Of a stretch of 64,000 nucleotides of DNA, positions 17,423-27,905 are shown one piece after another. The DNA comes from an uncultured Anaerolineales bacterium (lineage in GTDB: Bacteria > Chloroflexota > Anaerolineae > Anaerolineales > UBA4823). Every line of letters begins with the position of its first letter. Within the stretch, counting starts at the first letter, position 1. A program made the translations under genes and the position numbers. The stretch is from NCBI GenBank assembly GCA_937928795.1, contig CALFWB010000040.1, positions 1 to 64,000 of the forward strand. Direction: 5' to 3'. Below the pieces are notes generated by a model, which was not told the DNA's origin, ran no database searches, and saw nothing but the letters and a program-made list of their open reading frames with translations.

Positions 17423-19402
17423 ATGACTGAATATACAAAACTCGATCAACTTGTTGCAACAACCTTGCGGATGCTTTCAATTGACGGGGTGCAGAAGGCG
17501 AATTCGGGACATCCTGGCTTGCCACTTGGAGCAGCAGATATTGTGACGGTGCTATGGGGGCACTATCTAAAACACAACCCCGCCGATCCCCGCTGGTTCA
17601 ATCGGGATCGATTCGTCCTTTCGGCGGGTCATGGCTCCATGCTCTTATACTCCCTCTTGCATGTCTTTGGTTACCCGATGCCGTTGGAGGAGTTACAACG
17701 CTTTCGCCAGTGGGAAAGCGCCACGCCAGGGCATCCGGAATATGACCCTGAACGCGGGGTTGAGATGACCACCGGCCCATTAGGACAAGGAATTTCGACC
17801 GCAGTGGGCATTGCCTTAGCTGAACGAATGTTAGCCGCTCGCTTTAATAAGCCCGAATTCCCTCTTATTGACCATTATACGTTTGTTTTGGCATCAGATG
17901 GTGACCTGATGGAGGGGATTTCACATGAGGCTGCATCGCTGGCGGGGCATTGGGGTTTAGGGAAATTGATTGTGTTCTACGATGACAACCGTATCTCGAT
18001 CGATGGCCCCACAGAATTGGCTTTTAGCGATGATGTGCTCACGCGCTTCAAGGGTTATGGCTGGCACACCCAGCGGGCAAATGGGCATAGCTTTGCCTCA
18101 ATTGACAAAGCATTGAGTGCAGCATTGGCAGAAACCCAACGCCCTTCGATTATTGCTTGTCGTACTCACATCGGATATAAAAGCCCAAAGCAGGACGATG
18201 CGGGTGTGCATGGTGCACCTTTGGGTGAGGAAAATGTCCTCAAGACCAAAAAAGCTTTTCGCTGGCCACTCGAACCGGCTTTTTATGTGCCGCCTGAAAT
18301 TCAGCCGTACATTGATCAAGTCAAACAGCGTGGTCAAAAGGCACAGCAGGAGTGGGAATCTTTATGGGCGCGTTATCAGCAGCAGTTTCCTGAGGAAGCA
18401 CAGCAGTTGCAGCGTTTTATGAAGGGAGAGCTGCCCGCAGGTTGGGAAAGAGTGTTGCCTCAATTCCCGGCGGATAAGCCTTTGGCGACCCGCGTTGCTT
18501 CCGGCAAAGTGTTGGAAGCTCTCGCTTCACGCTTAGAGACTTTGGTTGGTGGCTCTGCAGACTTGACGCCCAGCAATAATACCAAACCGAAGGATGCAAA
18601 AATCATTAAACGCGGCGATTTTAGCGGATCCTACATTCACTTTGGCGTCCGCGAACACGGCATGGGGACAATCATGAACGGGTTAGCTTTACATGGCTTT
18701 CGACCCTATGGCGGAACCTTTCTCGTGTTCTCGGATTACATGCGGCCAGCCATTCGTCTGGCTGCTTTGATGGGCTTGCCGGTCATCTATGTCTTCACGC
18801 ATGATAGCATTGGTTTGGGCGAGGATGGACCGACGCACCAGCCGGTTGAACATGCTATGGCCTTGCGAGCAATGCCGAATTTAGTCGTGATTCGCCCGGC
18901 GGATGCCAATGAAACTTCAGTGGCTTGGAAAGTAGCCCTGGAGCGCAAGGAGGGACCGACGGCTCTTTTGCTTACGCGGCAGGGGGTACCTGTTGTAACC
19001 ACCGATGGCAAGGGGCTGGAATGCGGTGCCTATGTTCTTGCTGAAGCTGAGGGCGGAAAGCCCCAAGTTATTCTCTTGGCAACCGGTTCCGAAGTAGCTC
19101 TTGCTGTTGGGGCAAGAGAACAACTAGCAAAAGAAGGGATTGCGGCACGCGTGGTTTCCATGCCCAGTTTTGAGTTGTTTGATCAGCAGCCAAAAGTGTA
19201 CCAAGAAGCGGTGCTACCGGAAAATGTGCCGACGGTAGCGATTGAGGCTGGCGTAAGCCTAGGATGGTACAAATACCTGCCTGCGAGGGCAAGCGTGGTG
19301 AGCTTGGAGCGCTTTGGTGCTTCAGCACCGGATAAAGTTGTTTTTGCTCAACTCGGATTCACGATTGAGCGAGTTATCGAAGAAGCAAAGCGGTTGCTTT
19401 AG
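17423..19402 (+). CDS. tkt: Transketolase
   Basis: TPP-dependent transketolase motifs (GHPGLPLGAADI, ASDGDLMEGISHEAASLAGHWGLGKLIVFYDDNRISIDG, EDGPTHQPVEH). Confidence 0.95.
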   Translation: MTEYTKLDQLVATTLRMLSIDGVQKANSGHPGLPLGAADIVTVLWGHYLKHNPADPRWFNRDRFVLSAGHGSMLLYSLLHVFGYPMPLEELQRFRQWESATPGHPEYDPERGVEMTTGPLGQGISTAVGIALAERMLAARFNKPEFPLIDHYTFVLASDGDLMEGISHEAASLAGHWGLGKLIVFYDDNRISIDGPTELAFSDDVLTRFKGYGWHTQRANGHSFASIDKALSAALAETQRPSIIACRTHIGYKSPKQDDAGVHGAPLGEENVLKTKKAFRWPLEPAFYVPPEIQPYIDQVKQRGQKAQQEWESLWARYQQQFPEEAQQLQRFMKGELPAGWERVLPQFPADKPLATRVASGKVLEALASRLETLVGGSADLTPSNNTKPKDAKIIKRGDFSGSYIHFGVREHGMGTIMNGLALHGFRPYGGTFLVFSDYMRPAIRLAALMGLPVIYVFTHDSIGLGEDGPTHQPVEHAMALRAMPNLVVIRPADANETSVAWKVALERKEGPTALLLTRQGVPVVTTDGKGLECGAYVLAEAEGGKPQVILLATGSEVALAVGAREQLAKEGIAARVVSMPSFELFDQQPKVYQEAVLPENVPTVAIEAGVSLGWYKYLPARASVVSLERFGASAPDKVVFAQLGFTIERVIEEAKRLL

Positions 19403-19432
19403 CTGAGAGGGCACCTTAACAATCTAAATTTA

Positions 19433-19576
19433 CCTGAGTTCGAGTTAGGAATTCGGATTGTTCATTTCGACCTGCGCAGCGAGGAGAGAACTTCTCGCTT
19501 CGCTCGAAGGGGCCCCCCAAGGGTGTGCTTTGCTTGAAGTGGCATACCAAGATAGTAAGCTTATCCTGAACTCAGG
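19433..19576. repeat. Dispersed palindromic repeat, copy A
   Basis: Outer CCTGAGTTC (19433-19441) / GAACTCAGG (19568-19576); core TTCATTTCGACCTGCGCAGCGAGGAG. Confidence 0.7.
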
Positions 19577-19589
19577 TTAACCTAATGAG

Positions 19590-19735
19590 CAATCGGGGAG
19601 TCTCTCTTAATCGGTAGCCTGTCCGGTTCGGAGGAGGAGCAGCGCGGATTACATTACGCCAATTCTCAGACCGGTGGTGAAGATGGGCGGAATCGCCTAA
19701 TCTGTTTGGGAAGGAGGTGGTCGAAGGAGGCTGAT
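19590..19735 (+). ncRNA. Candidate structured leader of the APC permease gene
   Basis: GC-rich non-coding stretch with several possible helices (CCTGTCCGGTTCGGAGGAGG; GGCGGAATCGCC; CAGA/TCTG; GACC/GGTC) followed by A/T-rich spacer and RBS. Confidence 0.4.
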
Positions 19736-19806
19736 TGTTGATTTTCCTGGTTTGGGTACTGAAGACTTAATTATTCTAAATCATTCTAACTTAAGGAGTA
19801 CCTACG

Positions 19807-21483
19807 ATGGCTGATCAAAAAAGCAAATCCAGAGAAGAGATCATTAAGCAAGACGTAAAAGACCTGCACCGTTTGGGCTATGCCCAACAACTGTTCCGCG
19901 AAATGGGGGGATTTTCGAACTTCGCTATTTCATTTTCGATTATTTCTATCTTGACCGGGGCCATGATCCTTTACGGATATGGCTTGAGATTCGCCGGCCC
20001 AATTATCAACACGGTGGGTTGGCCGGTTGTTGCCCTTTTCACCCTCACCGTAGCAGCCTCTATGGCGGAGTTGGCTTCTGCCTACCCAACTGCTGGTGGT
20101 TTGTATTATTGGGCACACCGTTTGGGCGGTAAGCGATGGGCATGGGTTACAGCTTGGCTGAACATGCTGGGGCAGATTACGATCACGGCCGGCATCGATA
20201 TTGCTGCTTCGATTTATATTGTGGGAATGGTCGTAAGAATGCTCGGTATCCCAGCCGATGCTCCGGTACCTCTTTTTGGAACGGCCAACTCCTGGGGCTT
20301 CTACCTGTTCGTGATGGTCATCATCATGATCCCGCAGATTCTCATCAATGCCTTTGGGATTCGGCTGACGGCTCTCCTCAACGATTTTAGTGTGTATTGG
20401 CATATTGGTGGTGTGGCGATCATTGCTATCCTGTTATTCTTCTTTGGCAAGACCCACCAACCCTTCTCCTTTGGTTTCACCACTGTGACAACCGTTAATC
20501 CACTGGATGCCTCCTCGGCAGAGTTCCCGGATGGGACAGTAGCTCCAGCGTTGGTGGTTGGGAATCTGGTATTGCATTCACCGCTTTTCAATCTTATTCC
20601 CGGCTTAGAAAACCTTTATCGGGCTGCACCGTTTGCTCTGGTGTTCGTGCTTGCCTTCCTTCAGGCGCAGTGGACCTTCACCGGTTATGATGCTTCGGCG
20701 CACGTGGCTGAGGAGACGGTGATGGCGCGCTTGAACAGCGCTTGGGGTGTCTTCCTCTCCGTTGCGGTCTCGGCGGTGGTTGGCTATGTCATCCTACTCG
20801 CATTAACCTACTCGATCCCAGACATTGCCGCAACAGCAACCGATGACTACCCGGTGCTGTACATCGCCTATTCGAATTTGAGCAAGTTCTTTGCAGACAT
20901 CATTGCCATCATTGTTGCCGGTGGCATGTGGTTGTGCGGTTTATCCTCGATTACAAGTATGAGCCGCATGTGGTTTGCTTTTGCTCGCGATGACGGAATG
21001 CCCGGCTCGAGCATTATTAAGCAAATTCATCCCAAGTACCGCACGCCAGTTAACTCCATTTTGATCACTTGTGTGATTGCCTTCCTCCTAACTGTCTATT
21101 CAGCCGCCTACTATGTCGTGACTTCGATTAGCACCATTGCCTTGTATCTTGCCTATGGTATCCCAATTTACCTAAACTGGCGCAACAAACGCAAGAAAGA
21201 AGGTGAATATACCACACCGGAAACGGCACCATGGAACCTAGGTAAATGGGGCCCCTTCATCAACATTATCGCCTTCATTTGGATCGGTTTCATCACCATT
21301 CTGTTTATCCTGCCACCGAATGAGCTAACGTTGTGGACAATGGTGGCATTGGGTATCTTCATGGTGATCTATTGGCAACTCGGTCCAAAACACTGGTTCG
21401 AGGGACCCAAGAAAGCCTCCGAGGAAGAACTGCGGAGAATCGAAGAGGAGCTGGAAAAAATTATTGCCCGCGGGGATGATTAA
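19807..21483 (+). CDS. APC-superfamily amino acid/amine permease
   Basis: LGYAQQLFREMGGFSNFAISFSIISILTGAM and about 12 TM segments. Confidence 0.9.
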   Translation: MADQKSKSREEIIKQDVKDLHRLGYAQQLFREMGGFSNFAISFSIISILTGAMILYGYGLRFAGPIINTVGWPVVALFTLTVAASMAELASAYPTAGGLYYWAHRLGGKRWAWVTAWLNMLGQITITAGIDIAASIYIVGMVVRMLGIPADAPVPLFGTANSWGFYLFVMVIIMIPQILINAFGIRLTALLNDFSVYWHIGGVAIIAILLFFFGKTHQPFSFGFTTVTTVNPLDASSAEFPDGTVAPALVVGNLVLHSPLFNLIPGLENLYRAAPFALVFVLAFLQAQWTFTGYDASAHVAEETVMARLNSAWGVFLSVAVSAVVGYVILLALTYSIPDIAATATDDYPVLYIAYSNLSKFFADIIAIIVAGGMWLCGLSSITSMSRMWFAFARDDGMPGSSIIKQIHPKYRTPVNSILITCVIAFLLTVYSAAYYVVTSISTIALYLAYGIPIYLNWRNKRKKEGEYTTPETAPWNLGKWGPFINIIAFIWIGFITILFILPPNELTLWTMVALGIFMVIYWQLGPKHWFEGPKKASEEELRRIEEELEKIIARGDD

Positions 21484-21500
21484 TCTCGATTACATGAAAA

Positions 21501-21521
21501 GGGCAGGCTTTATGCCTGCCC
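21501..21521. repeat. Intercistronic hairpin
   Basis: GGGCAGGC-TTTAT-GCCTGCCC between permease and kinase genes. Confidence 0.6.
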
Positions 21522-21550
21522 CATAATCCTAGACGGACTTGGAGGAAACG

Positions 21551-22477
21551 ATGACACTCACACTTGAAGAAGCCATTCAGCGTGTCCCGTTTTTGCGAGA
21601 TGCAAAGGAAATCAAGACGACAGTTTTGAAAGGCGGCATTACCAATAATAACTACCGCATCGATGCAGATGGAAAATCCTATATGCTGCGCATCACCGGC
21701 GAAAACACCGATTTGTTAGGCATTCGTCGCGATGTGGAATATGCCTCCAACAAAGCAGCCGGTCTTTTGGGCATAGCTCCGGAAGTTTTGTATTTCATCG
21801 AGCCAGAAGGGTATTTGGTTACCCGATTCATCAAGGGGAAAACCATTCCTCCGGAAGAAATGAATAAGGAGTATAACATACGCCGTGTGGCGCGCAAGTT
21901 GCGTCTCTACCACCGCAACGCCCCGCCGGTGGATGGCGAATTCAATGTCTTTCGGCGGGTGGAGTGGCTGACCAAAGTTTCGAAGGAACATGGTAGCAAG
22001 TTCCCCTTCGATTTCGATTGGATTATGCAGAAGATGCGCGAGGTCGAGGAAGCCTTGCTAAAGGACCCCTATATTCCCACGCCTTGTCACGATGACCTTT
22101 TGAACCTGAACTTTTTGGATGAAGACGTGCCGGGCGAGAAGGGCGAACTGAAAATCTTGGACTGGGAATATGCTGGCATGGGTGACATTTTCTTCGACTT
22201 GGGCAACTTCTGCCATCATCATCGCTTCAATGATGACCAGGTACGTATTTTGCTCCAAGAGTACTTTGGCGAGGTCACACCGAAAAATTTTGCGCGCACC
22301 AAGTTAATGTGGTGCATGTCCGAAATCCACGAAGCAATGTGGGGAACCACCCAGACGGGCATCTCCAAATTGGATGAAGACTTCCAAGGCTATGCCGATT
22401 TATGGTTTGGCCGCTTCCGTGAAGACATCACCGATTACCGCTATGAACAATGGCTAAAAGACGTTGCGGCGAAGTAA
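21551..22477 (+). CDS. Choline/ethanolamine-kinase-like (APH-fold) phosphotransferase
   Basis: GGITNNNYRI, PCHDDLLNLNFL, LKILDWEYAGMGDIFFDLGNF; ATG 21551 after GGAGG. Confidence 0.85.
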   Translation: MTLTLEEAIQRVPFLRDAKEIKTTVLKGGITNNNYRIDADGKSYMLRITGENTDLLGIRRDVEYASNKAAGLLGIAPEVLYFIEPEGYLVTRFIKGKTIPPEEMNKEYNIRRVARKLRLYHRNAPPVDGEFNVFRRVEWLTKVSKEHGSKFPFDFDWIMQKMREVEEALLKDPYIPTPCHDDLLNLNFLDEDVPGEKGELKILDWEYAGMGDIFFDLGNFCHHHRFNDDQVRILLQEYFGEVTPKNFARTKLMWCMSEIHEAMWGTTQTGISKLDEDFQGYADLWFGRFREDITDYRYEQWLKDVAAK

Positions 22478-22508
22478 GGGGCTTGCTGATTGGTTAGGTA
22501 CGGTGAAA

Positions 22509-22538
22509 GGTAGGACAACTCGCTCGAGTTGTCCTACC
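22509..22538. terminator. GGACAACTC-family palindrome after the kinase gene
   Basis: GGTAGGACAACTCG-CT-CGAGTTGTCCTACC, perfect 14-bp stem. Confidence 0.6.
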
Positions 22539-22595
22539 CTCTCCCGTTTGGAGTATAATCGCTGTTTGTGAATATTATTACGAAAAGGAGTTGCT

Positions 22596-23702
22596 ATGTC
22601 CCCAGTTGAAGATTACTTTGTCCCGTGGATCAAAGGTGTGCCGATGTATATTTCCGAGCACATCGAGCTTGCCTGGCGGAATCCGAGTTTAGCCCGCATG
22701 ATGTCCAACGAAAACCCCCTGCCACCTTCCGAGAATGTTTTAGCCGCCATTGAAAAATATGCTCGCGTTGCCAATCGCTACATGGATCAAGGTCTTTTGG
22801 TGCGCAGCAAGATCGCCGAACTCAATGGGTTGCCCGGACCAGAAAACGTTCTGTTGGGCAACGGCTCATCAGAGATCTTTGATATGGTGTTTCGCTCGTT
22901 CGTTGCTCCGGGTGAAGAGGTGATCCAGCAGACTCCCTGCTTTGGAATTTACAAGCTGCGCTGCACCGTGGTTGGTGGTAAATTGGTTTCGACCAAGATG
23001 GTCTATAAGGATAAACAGATTTTGTTTGATGCTGACGCCATTCTAAATGCAATTACCCCCAAGACAAAGATCATTGTAGTTGCACATCCCAACAATCCAA
23101 CCGGCAACTTTATGGACGAGAAGGATATTGTGCGCATCGCCGAGACAGGGATTCCCTTCATCGTCGATGAGGCTTACATTGAGTACTCAGGCATGAACCT
23201 CGAGCGCTCCATGGTCAAATTGGTAAAGGATTATAAGAACGTCATTATCTCCCGCACGCTCTCCAAAGCCTATGGCTTAGCCGGCTTGCGTTTTGGTTAT
23301 GCATTGGGTGATCGCGATGTAATTATGCAAATTGCAGCGACCCTAATCCCTTGGAACGTCAGCACGATTGCCATGTGGGCCGCTTTAGCGGCTTTGGAAG
23401 ACCGTGAAGCCCTGCGCCAACGCGTAGAATTTAACCGCCGGGAAATTGAATTTTACAAACAATCTTTGGCTGATATTCCCGGCTTAACCGTTTATGATTC
23501 CTATGGAAACTATATGCTCTTTGACGGCACCGATACCGGAAAACCGGGCAAAGAGATGATCAAGTACGCCGAGCAACACGGGATCATCTTGCGCGGCCAG
23601 GAGGATATCTTTGGGCGCAATGGTTGGTGGCGTGTGACCATCGGCACGCACGAGGAAAACGAGAAGCTTGTGCGTTTAGCCCACGAATTCTACGCCCAAT
23701 AA
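22596..23702 (+). CDS. HisC-like class I/II PLP aminotransferase
   Basis: AHPNNPTGN, FIVDEAYIEYSG, ISRTLSKAYGLAGLRFGYALG. Confidence 0.85.
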   Translation: MSPVEDYFVPWIKGVPMYISEHIELAWRNPSLARMMSNENPLPPSENVLAAIEKYARVANRYMDQGLLVRSKIAELNGLPGPENVLLGNGSSEIFDMVFRSFVAPGEEVIQQTPCFGIYKLRCTVVGGKLVSTKMVYKDKQILFDADAILNAITPKTKIIVVAHPNNPTGNFMDEKDIVRIAETGIPFIVDEAYIEYSGMNLERSMVKLVKDYKNVIISRTLSKAYGLAGLRFGYALGDRDVIMQIAATLIPWNVSTIAMWAALAALEDREALRQRVEFNRREIEFYKQSLADIPGLTVYDSYGNYMLFDGTDTGKPGKEMIKYAEQHGIILRGQEDIFGRNGWWRVTIGTHEENEKLVRLAHEFYAQ

Positions 23703-23792
23703 ATTTACCAATATCGCTCCCCGTTTTTTCCCTCACCCCACTCCCTCTTTCTCCTTTGAGAAGAAGGCTGGGGTGAGGGCGCTTAAGGGGAA

Positions 23793-24212
23793 TTATTCAC
23801 CGATGATTTTGATTAAAACCCGTTTGCGTCGCCGACCGTCAAACTCCCCATAGAAAATTTGCTCCCACGGACCAAAGTCTAGCTTTCCGTTGGTGACCGC
23901 AACAACCACCTCGCGCCCCATGACTTGGCGTTTGAGATGAGCATCGGCGTTATCCTCTCCCGTGCGGTTGTGCAGATATTGAGCCACCGGCTCATGAGGG
24001 GCGAGTTGTTCCAACCAACGTTCATAGTCTTGATGAAGTCCAGGCTCGTCATCATTGATAAAAACCGAAGCCGTGATATGCATAGCATTGACCAAGACCA
24101 AACCCTCTCGAATACCGCTTTCGCGCAAAGCTTCTTCGACTTGAGGAGTAATATTGATGAAGCCGCGCCGACTCGGCACGTTAAACCATAGCTCCTTGCG
24201 ATAAGATTTCAT
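23793..24212 (-). CDS. YjbQ-family protein (UPF0047)
   Basis: [42 protein letters not shown]-type pattern. Confidence 0.9.
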   Translation of the reverse strand: MKSYRKELWFNVPSRRGFINITPQVEEALRESGIREGLVLVNAMHITASVFINDDEPGLHQDYERWLEQLAPHEPVAQYLHNRTGEDNADAHLKRQVMGREVVVAVTNGKLDFGPWEQIFYGEFDGRRRKRVLIKIIGE

Positions 24213-24670
24213 GGTTGGCTTTTCCTTTCTACTGGGTATAGGATCTCAGCGATGGTTTCGACAGCGAAAGCTACATATTGCGGACATTGATTTTGAAAAA
24301 CACCGCTCTCTTTGGCTGCATGATGCTTTTGGGGCGTATCCAATTCTCGGTTGATCAGGAAGCGGCAGTGTTGCTCGCCAAAACGGCTCCGAAAGCTTTC
24401 AATGAAGTTTTGTCCCAATTGGTACAGACGATCTTTTCTCTCATTGTCTGTAGGGTCATAAGTAGCCAAACAGAGCCCTAATGCCATCAAGCCCCCACTG
24501 ATGGCGCCGCATAATTCACCACTCCGGGCGATCCCGCCGCCAAAGAGGGCAGCGATCTGACGCGCCGTCTCTAGGTCTAAGCCGTATTCAGTGGCAAAGA
24601 CTGTAAACACCGACTGGGCACAGTTATAACCCTGAGAAAAGCGCTGTAAGGCAATTTCAGTTCGGTTCAT
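24209..24670 (-). CDS. C_GCAxxG_C_C-family redox protein
   Basis: [35 protein letters not shown]; overlaps yjbQ start. Confidence 0.87.
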   Translation of the reverse strand: MNRTEIALQRFSQGYNCAQSVFTVFATEYGLDLETARQIAALFGGGIARSGELCGAISGGLMALGLCLATYDPTDNERKDRLYQLGQNFIESFRSRFGEQHCRFLINRELDTPQKHHAAKESGVFQNQCPQYVAFAVETIAEILYPVERKSQP

Positions 24671-24769
24671 CTGAGGTTGTTTACTCCATGCTAAGGGGCA
24701 ACTAGGCGAGAGTTTCCTTGGACCTTCCGTTCATCAAGTTGCAGCGTTTATGCTATACTTTCTATCGCC

Positions 24770-25687
24770 GTGAGTAATCCAGATTTACATCAGGCAATTC
24801 TCACAGAATTTTACCATCTTATAGGCATTACCAACCAGACGTGGTTGCAGCGAGCAGTTGCGCGCTTGATGGCAAAGCCACTTGACCGATTCATTGGCAT
24901 TGCTTTGCAGTTTGATGCCTTAGTTGAGAAAGAAGGCTTTACAACTGCTGCCCGTTGGGCGTTGCCTCGTTTTGTGCAAGGGTTGTATGTGCGCGGTCTA
25001 GAGAAAATTCCGCGCAGAGGTCCGTTATTGATTGCTGGCAACCATCCAGGCGCAATCGACTCTTTGTTGATATCGGCTTGCCTGCCGCGAGACGATTTGC
25101 GAATTTTAGCTTCGGGGTTAGATTTTTTGCGTCGATTGCCCTCTCTGCAACGTTATTTGATTTTTATTCCTCGCCAGGGCAGTGGCCGAGCCTGGGCAGC
25201 CCGTGAAGCCATCCGTCACCTCGAAGCTGGTGGCGCCTTGCTGATCTTTCCGAGTGGTGGGGTGGATCCAGACCCAGCCTTTCTTTCCGAGGCTCGTCTT
25301 TACTTGGAAACTTGGTCGGAGAGCCTTGCCCTTTTCATAAGTCGTGTTCCTCAAACCATGCTCCAAACGGTCATTTGTAGTCATGTCCTCATTGAGCGTT
25401 ATTTTCGTCATCCCATTACCCGTTTGGGGAAATCTCTACGCCAGCGGTTGGTGATTTCTGAATACATCCAGATGGCAAACCAACTGGTGCGCAAAAAAAG
25501 GGAACGCTGGTTACCTTACCTTTCGTTTGGGGATGCTTTGCAAGGAGAGGAATTCAGCGAGTGTGAGGCAGAGACGGTGGTCAGGAAGATTGTGCTTTAC
25601 GCCCAGCGACTCCTAGAGGAACATCTTTGCCATCAGGGTCGGTTTACGCTGTTACCGTCCACCAAATTCTCTTTCCCCTATTGTTAA
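24770..25687 (+). CDS. PlsC-like acyltransferase (GTG start)
   Basis: NHPGAIDS (NHx4D), LLIFPSGG. Confidence 0.8.
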   Translation: MSNPDLHQAILTEFYHLIGITNQTWLQRAVARLMAKPLDRFIGIALQFDALVEKEGFTTAARWALPRFVQGLYVRGLEKIPRRGPLLIAGNHPGAIDSLLISACLPRDDLRILASGLDFLRRLPSLQRYLIFIPRQGSGRAWAAREAIRHLEAGGALLIFPSGGVDPDPAFLSEARLYLETWSESLALFISRVPQTMLQTVICSHVLIERYFRHPITRLGKSLRQRLVISEYIQMANQLVRKKRERWLPYLSFGDALQGEEFSECEAETVVRKIVLYAQRLLEEHLCHQGRFTLLPSTKFSFPYC

Positions 25688-26005
25688 TCTGCTTCGCCAA
25701 GTAACGATGGCATTGTGTGGAAACTTTAAGGCGATTTTTGGCGAGGGGTTTGGGATAGGGCTCACTTGCGCCGATTTTCCGTTTTTCCTCACCCTCCGAG
25801 CGGCTCAGGGCAACACCCTTTGGTGCGCGCATCGGGAGAGAAACAGGGATTGAGGGAAACATTCTTCAAAACCGCTCACCGTTGTTCCCCTAACAAGCGA
25901 AATTGTCTGAGTGAGTTGCCAATCTATGGGGTGTGCCTGTTCGACAAGTGTCTCCCGAATTTTGGTGATTTCAAATTTGGAATTAACAACCAGCTACTAA
26001 GTTTA

Positions 26006-26034
26006 TTGAATAATAATCTACATTATGGTATAAT
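26006..26034 (+). promoter_or_regulatory. Promoter TTGAAT-N17-TATAAT upstream of Na/Pi symporter
   Basis: Hexamers at 26006-26011 and 26029-26034; TGTTAAT repeats at 26050 and 26070. Confidence 0.65.
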
Positions 26035-26162
26035 AACTACGTTATTGTATGTTAATAATTAATCTCGGGTGTTAATAGTTCACTACATAAGAGCGTGCCA
26101 CAAAATCAACGACGCGCCTTGTGTCAATCAATGTGGAACGATCCATCTTAAACCAATAAATT

Positions 26163-27782
26163 TTGCTAAAAGGAGTGCTTTCTATGGTGATCACAGCCAT
26201 TGGAGGGGTTGCTATATTCTTACTGGGGATGATCCTAATGACCGATGGTCTCAAGGCAATTGCTGGATCGGCCCTAAACCGGGCTTTAAGAAAACTCACA
26301 CGCAACCCTTTTATTGGCTTCTTATTTGGTGCCACCACTACTGCACTGGTTCAATCCTCAAGTGTTGTTACCCTGGCACTTATCGGCTTTGTTGGGGCTG
26401 GCTTATTACCTTTTCCTAACGCTCTTGGTGTCATTTTCGGTTCCAACATTGGCACAACGAGTACAGCTTGGATTGTCTCTCAAATTGGTTTGAAGGTGAA
26501 TATCGGTGTTCTTGCTTTTCCCCTTGTTGGGATGGGCACATTGCTGAAGCTTTTCGGCTCCAAAAAAAGTGATAACATCGGTTCGGTTTTATGTGGCTTC
26601 GGTTTGATTTTCATTGGAATTTCCATACTTCAAGAAGGAATGGCACAAATTGCGACCCAATTTACGCCGCAATCATTCCCCGGTGGCAGCTTTGGTGGTA
26701 ATTTGCTTTTGCTCCTCATTGGGATTGCCATGACAGTTGTCATGCAATCCAGCAGCGCAGCAATGGCAACCACCCTTGCCGCTCTCTACGGTTCTGCCAT
26801 CTCTCTTGAACAAGCTGCAGTTCTGGCGATTGGGCAAAACATCGGGACAACTGCAACAGCGTTGATGGCTTCACTTGGTTCTACTCTTTCCGCTTATCGC
26901 ACTGCTTTAGCACACACTCTCTTTAACGTCATCACCGCCGCCATTGCCCTGCTCCTTCTGCCTACTTTTATAGAGATTATGCAAACTCTAAGAGATGTTT
27001 ATCTCTGGGACCCTACAACCATATTAGCTTCCTTCCATACTGCCTTCAACGGCCTTGGAGTGTTGTTGTTGATGCCTCTTATCTCTCCCTTTACCAAGTT
27101 GATGTACCGCATTCTACCCGACAACGAGCCACCACTTACGCGTCATCTGGATGCGCGCAAAATCCGCATTTATTCAATGGGCGTTGAGGCTGCACGACAA
27201 GCCATCCTCGATGTCGCCAAACTGCTAATTGATTTCGCTAACCGAGCCTTTAGCGGCACACTTAGACCGCGGGTTGCCCTTAATCTTCTCAACACAGCAA
27301 ATTTAGCCTTAGCTGAGACGCGTCGGTTCATTTCGAATGTCAATCCAAATACCTCGAATGAAAAAGATAAAGCTGTCTCGATCTTTCATGCCATGGACCA
27401 CCTTCAACAGCTCTCGGAGGAATTTCGCCTTTACGAACTCACTACAGTTGCCAGGCAGTCAGAATCCGTCAAGGATACCTTTGAGCGGGTTAAGGATGTC
27501 TTCTCGCGTCTTTATCAATATAGGGACAATAATCACTTAGATGAAATCGTCCATTTTTTGAAAGAATTCTCCCTCGAGGTGGCAGACCGCCGCCGAAATC
27601 AAAGACGCCTTGTCTTAGAAGAAACTGCAAGATTATCCATTCATCCCGATAAAGCGCTGATAGAGCTCGAAGCCATGCGCTGGCTTGACAGAGTCACCTA
27701 CCACCTCTGGCGTGCTTATCACCACTTACAGCCCAGTTCCACAAACGGGCAATTAGGCACAGATACAGAAGATATGTTTTAA
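26163..27782 (+). CDS. Na/Pi cotransporter family protein with PhoU-like C-terminus
   Basis: Two QSSS repeats (TTALVQSSSVVTLALIGFVGAG; VVMQSSSAAMATTLAAL) and GQNIGTTATA. Confidence 0.92.
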   Translation: MLKGVLSMVITAIGGVAIFLLGMILMTDGLKAIAGSALNRALRKLTRNPFIGFLFGATTTALVQSSSVVTLALIGFVGAGLLPFPNALGVIFGSNIGTTSTAWIVSQIGLKVNIGVLAFPLVGMGTLLKLFGSKKSDNIGSVLCGFGLIFIGISILQEGMAQIATQFTPQSFPGGSFGGNLLLLLIGIAMTVVMQSSSAAMATTLAALYGSAISLEQAAVLAIGQNIGTTATALMASLGSTLSAYRTALAHTLFNVITAAIALLLLPTFIEIMQTLRDVYLWDPTTILASFHTAFNGLGVLLLMPLISPFTKLMYRILPDNEPPLTRHLDARKIRIYSMGVEAARQAILDVAKLLIDFANRAFSGTLRPRVALNLLNTANLALAETRRFISNVNPNTSNEKDKAVSIFHAMDHLQQLSEEFRLYELTTVARQSESVKDTFERVKDVFSRLYQYRDNNHLDEIVHFLKEFSLEVADRRRNQRRLVLEETARLSIHPDKALIELEAMRWLDRVTYHLWRAYHHLQPSSTNGQLGTDTEDMF

Positions 27783-27854
27783 ACCTTCAGCTCTTTTCAT
27801 AATATTCCGCTAGATATCAAAATGTAATTCCAAATTCACCCTTCGGATAAAAAT

Positions 27855-27884
27855 AAAAGGGCACCTTCGATAGGTACCCTTTTT
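27855..27884. terminator. Bidirectional terminator
   Basis: AAAAGGGCACC-TTCGATA-GGTACCCTTTT between converging genes. Confidence 0.75.
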
Positions 27885-27905
27885 GGGTAATGGATACATG
27901 TTCGC

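Noticed and set aside
19590-19735. Glycine riboswitch or SRP RNA
   Set aside because: Only scattered similarity (GGAGGAGGAGCAGC, TTCTCAGACC); the conserved CCGAAGGNGCAA/CUCUCAGG blocks and the SRP GGAAGGAAGCAGC core are not intact. Kept only as an unassigned structured leader.
24209-24670. Selenoprotein or frameshift in the C_GCAxxG_C_C gene
   Set aside because: The ORF is continuous with normal Cys codons; no in-frame TGA needs explaining.
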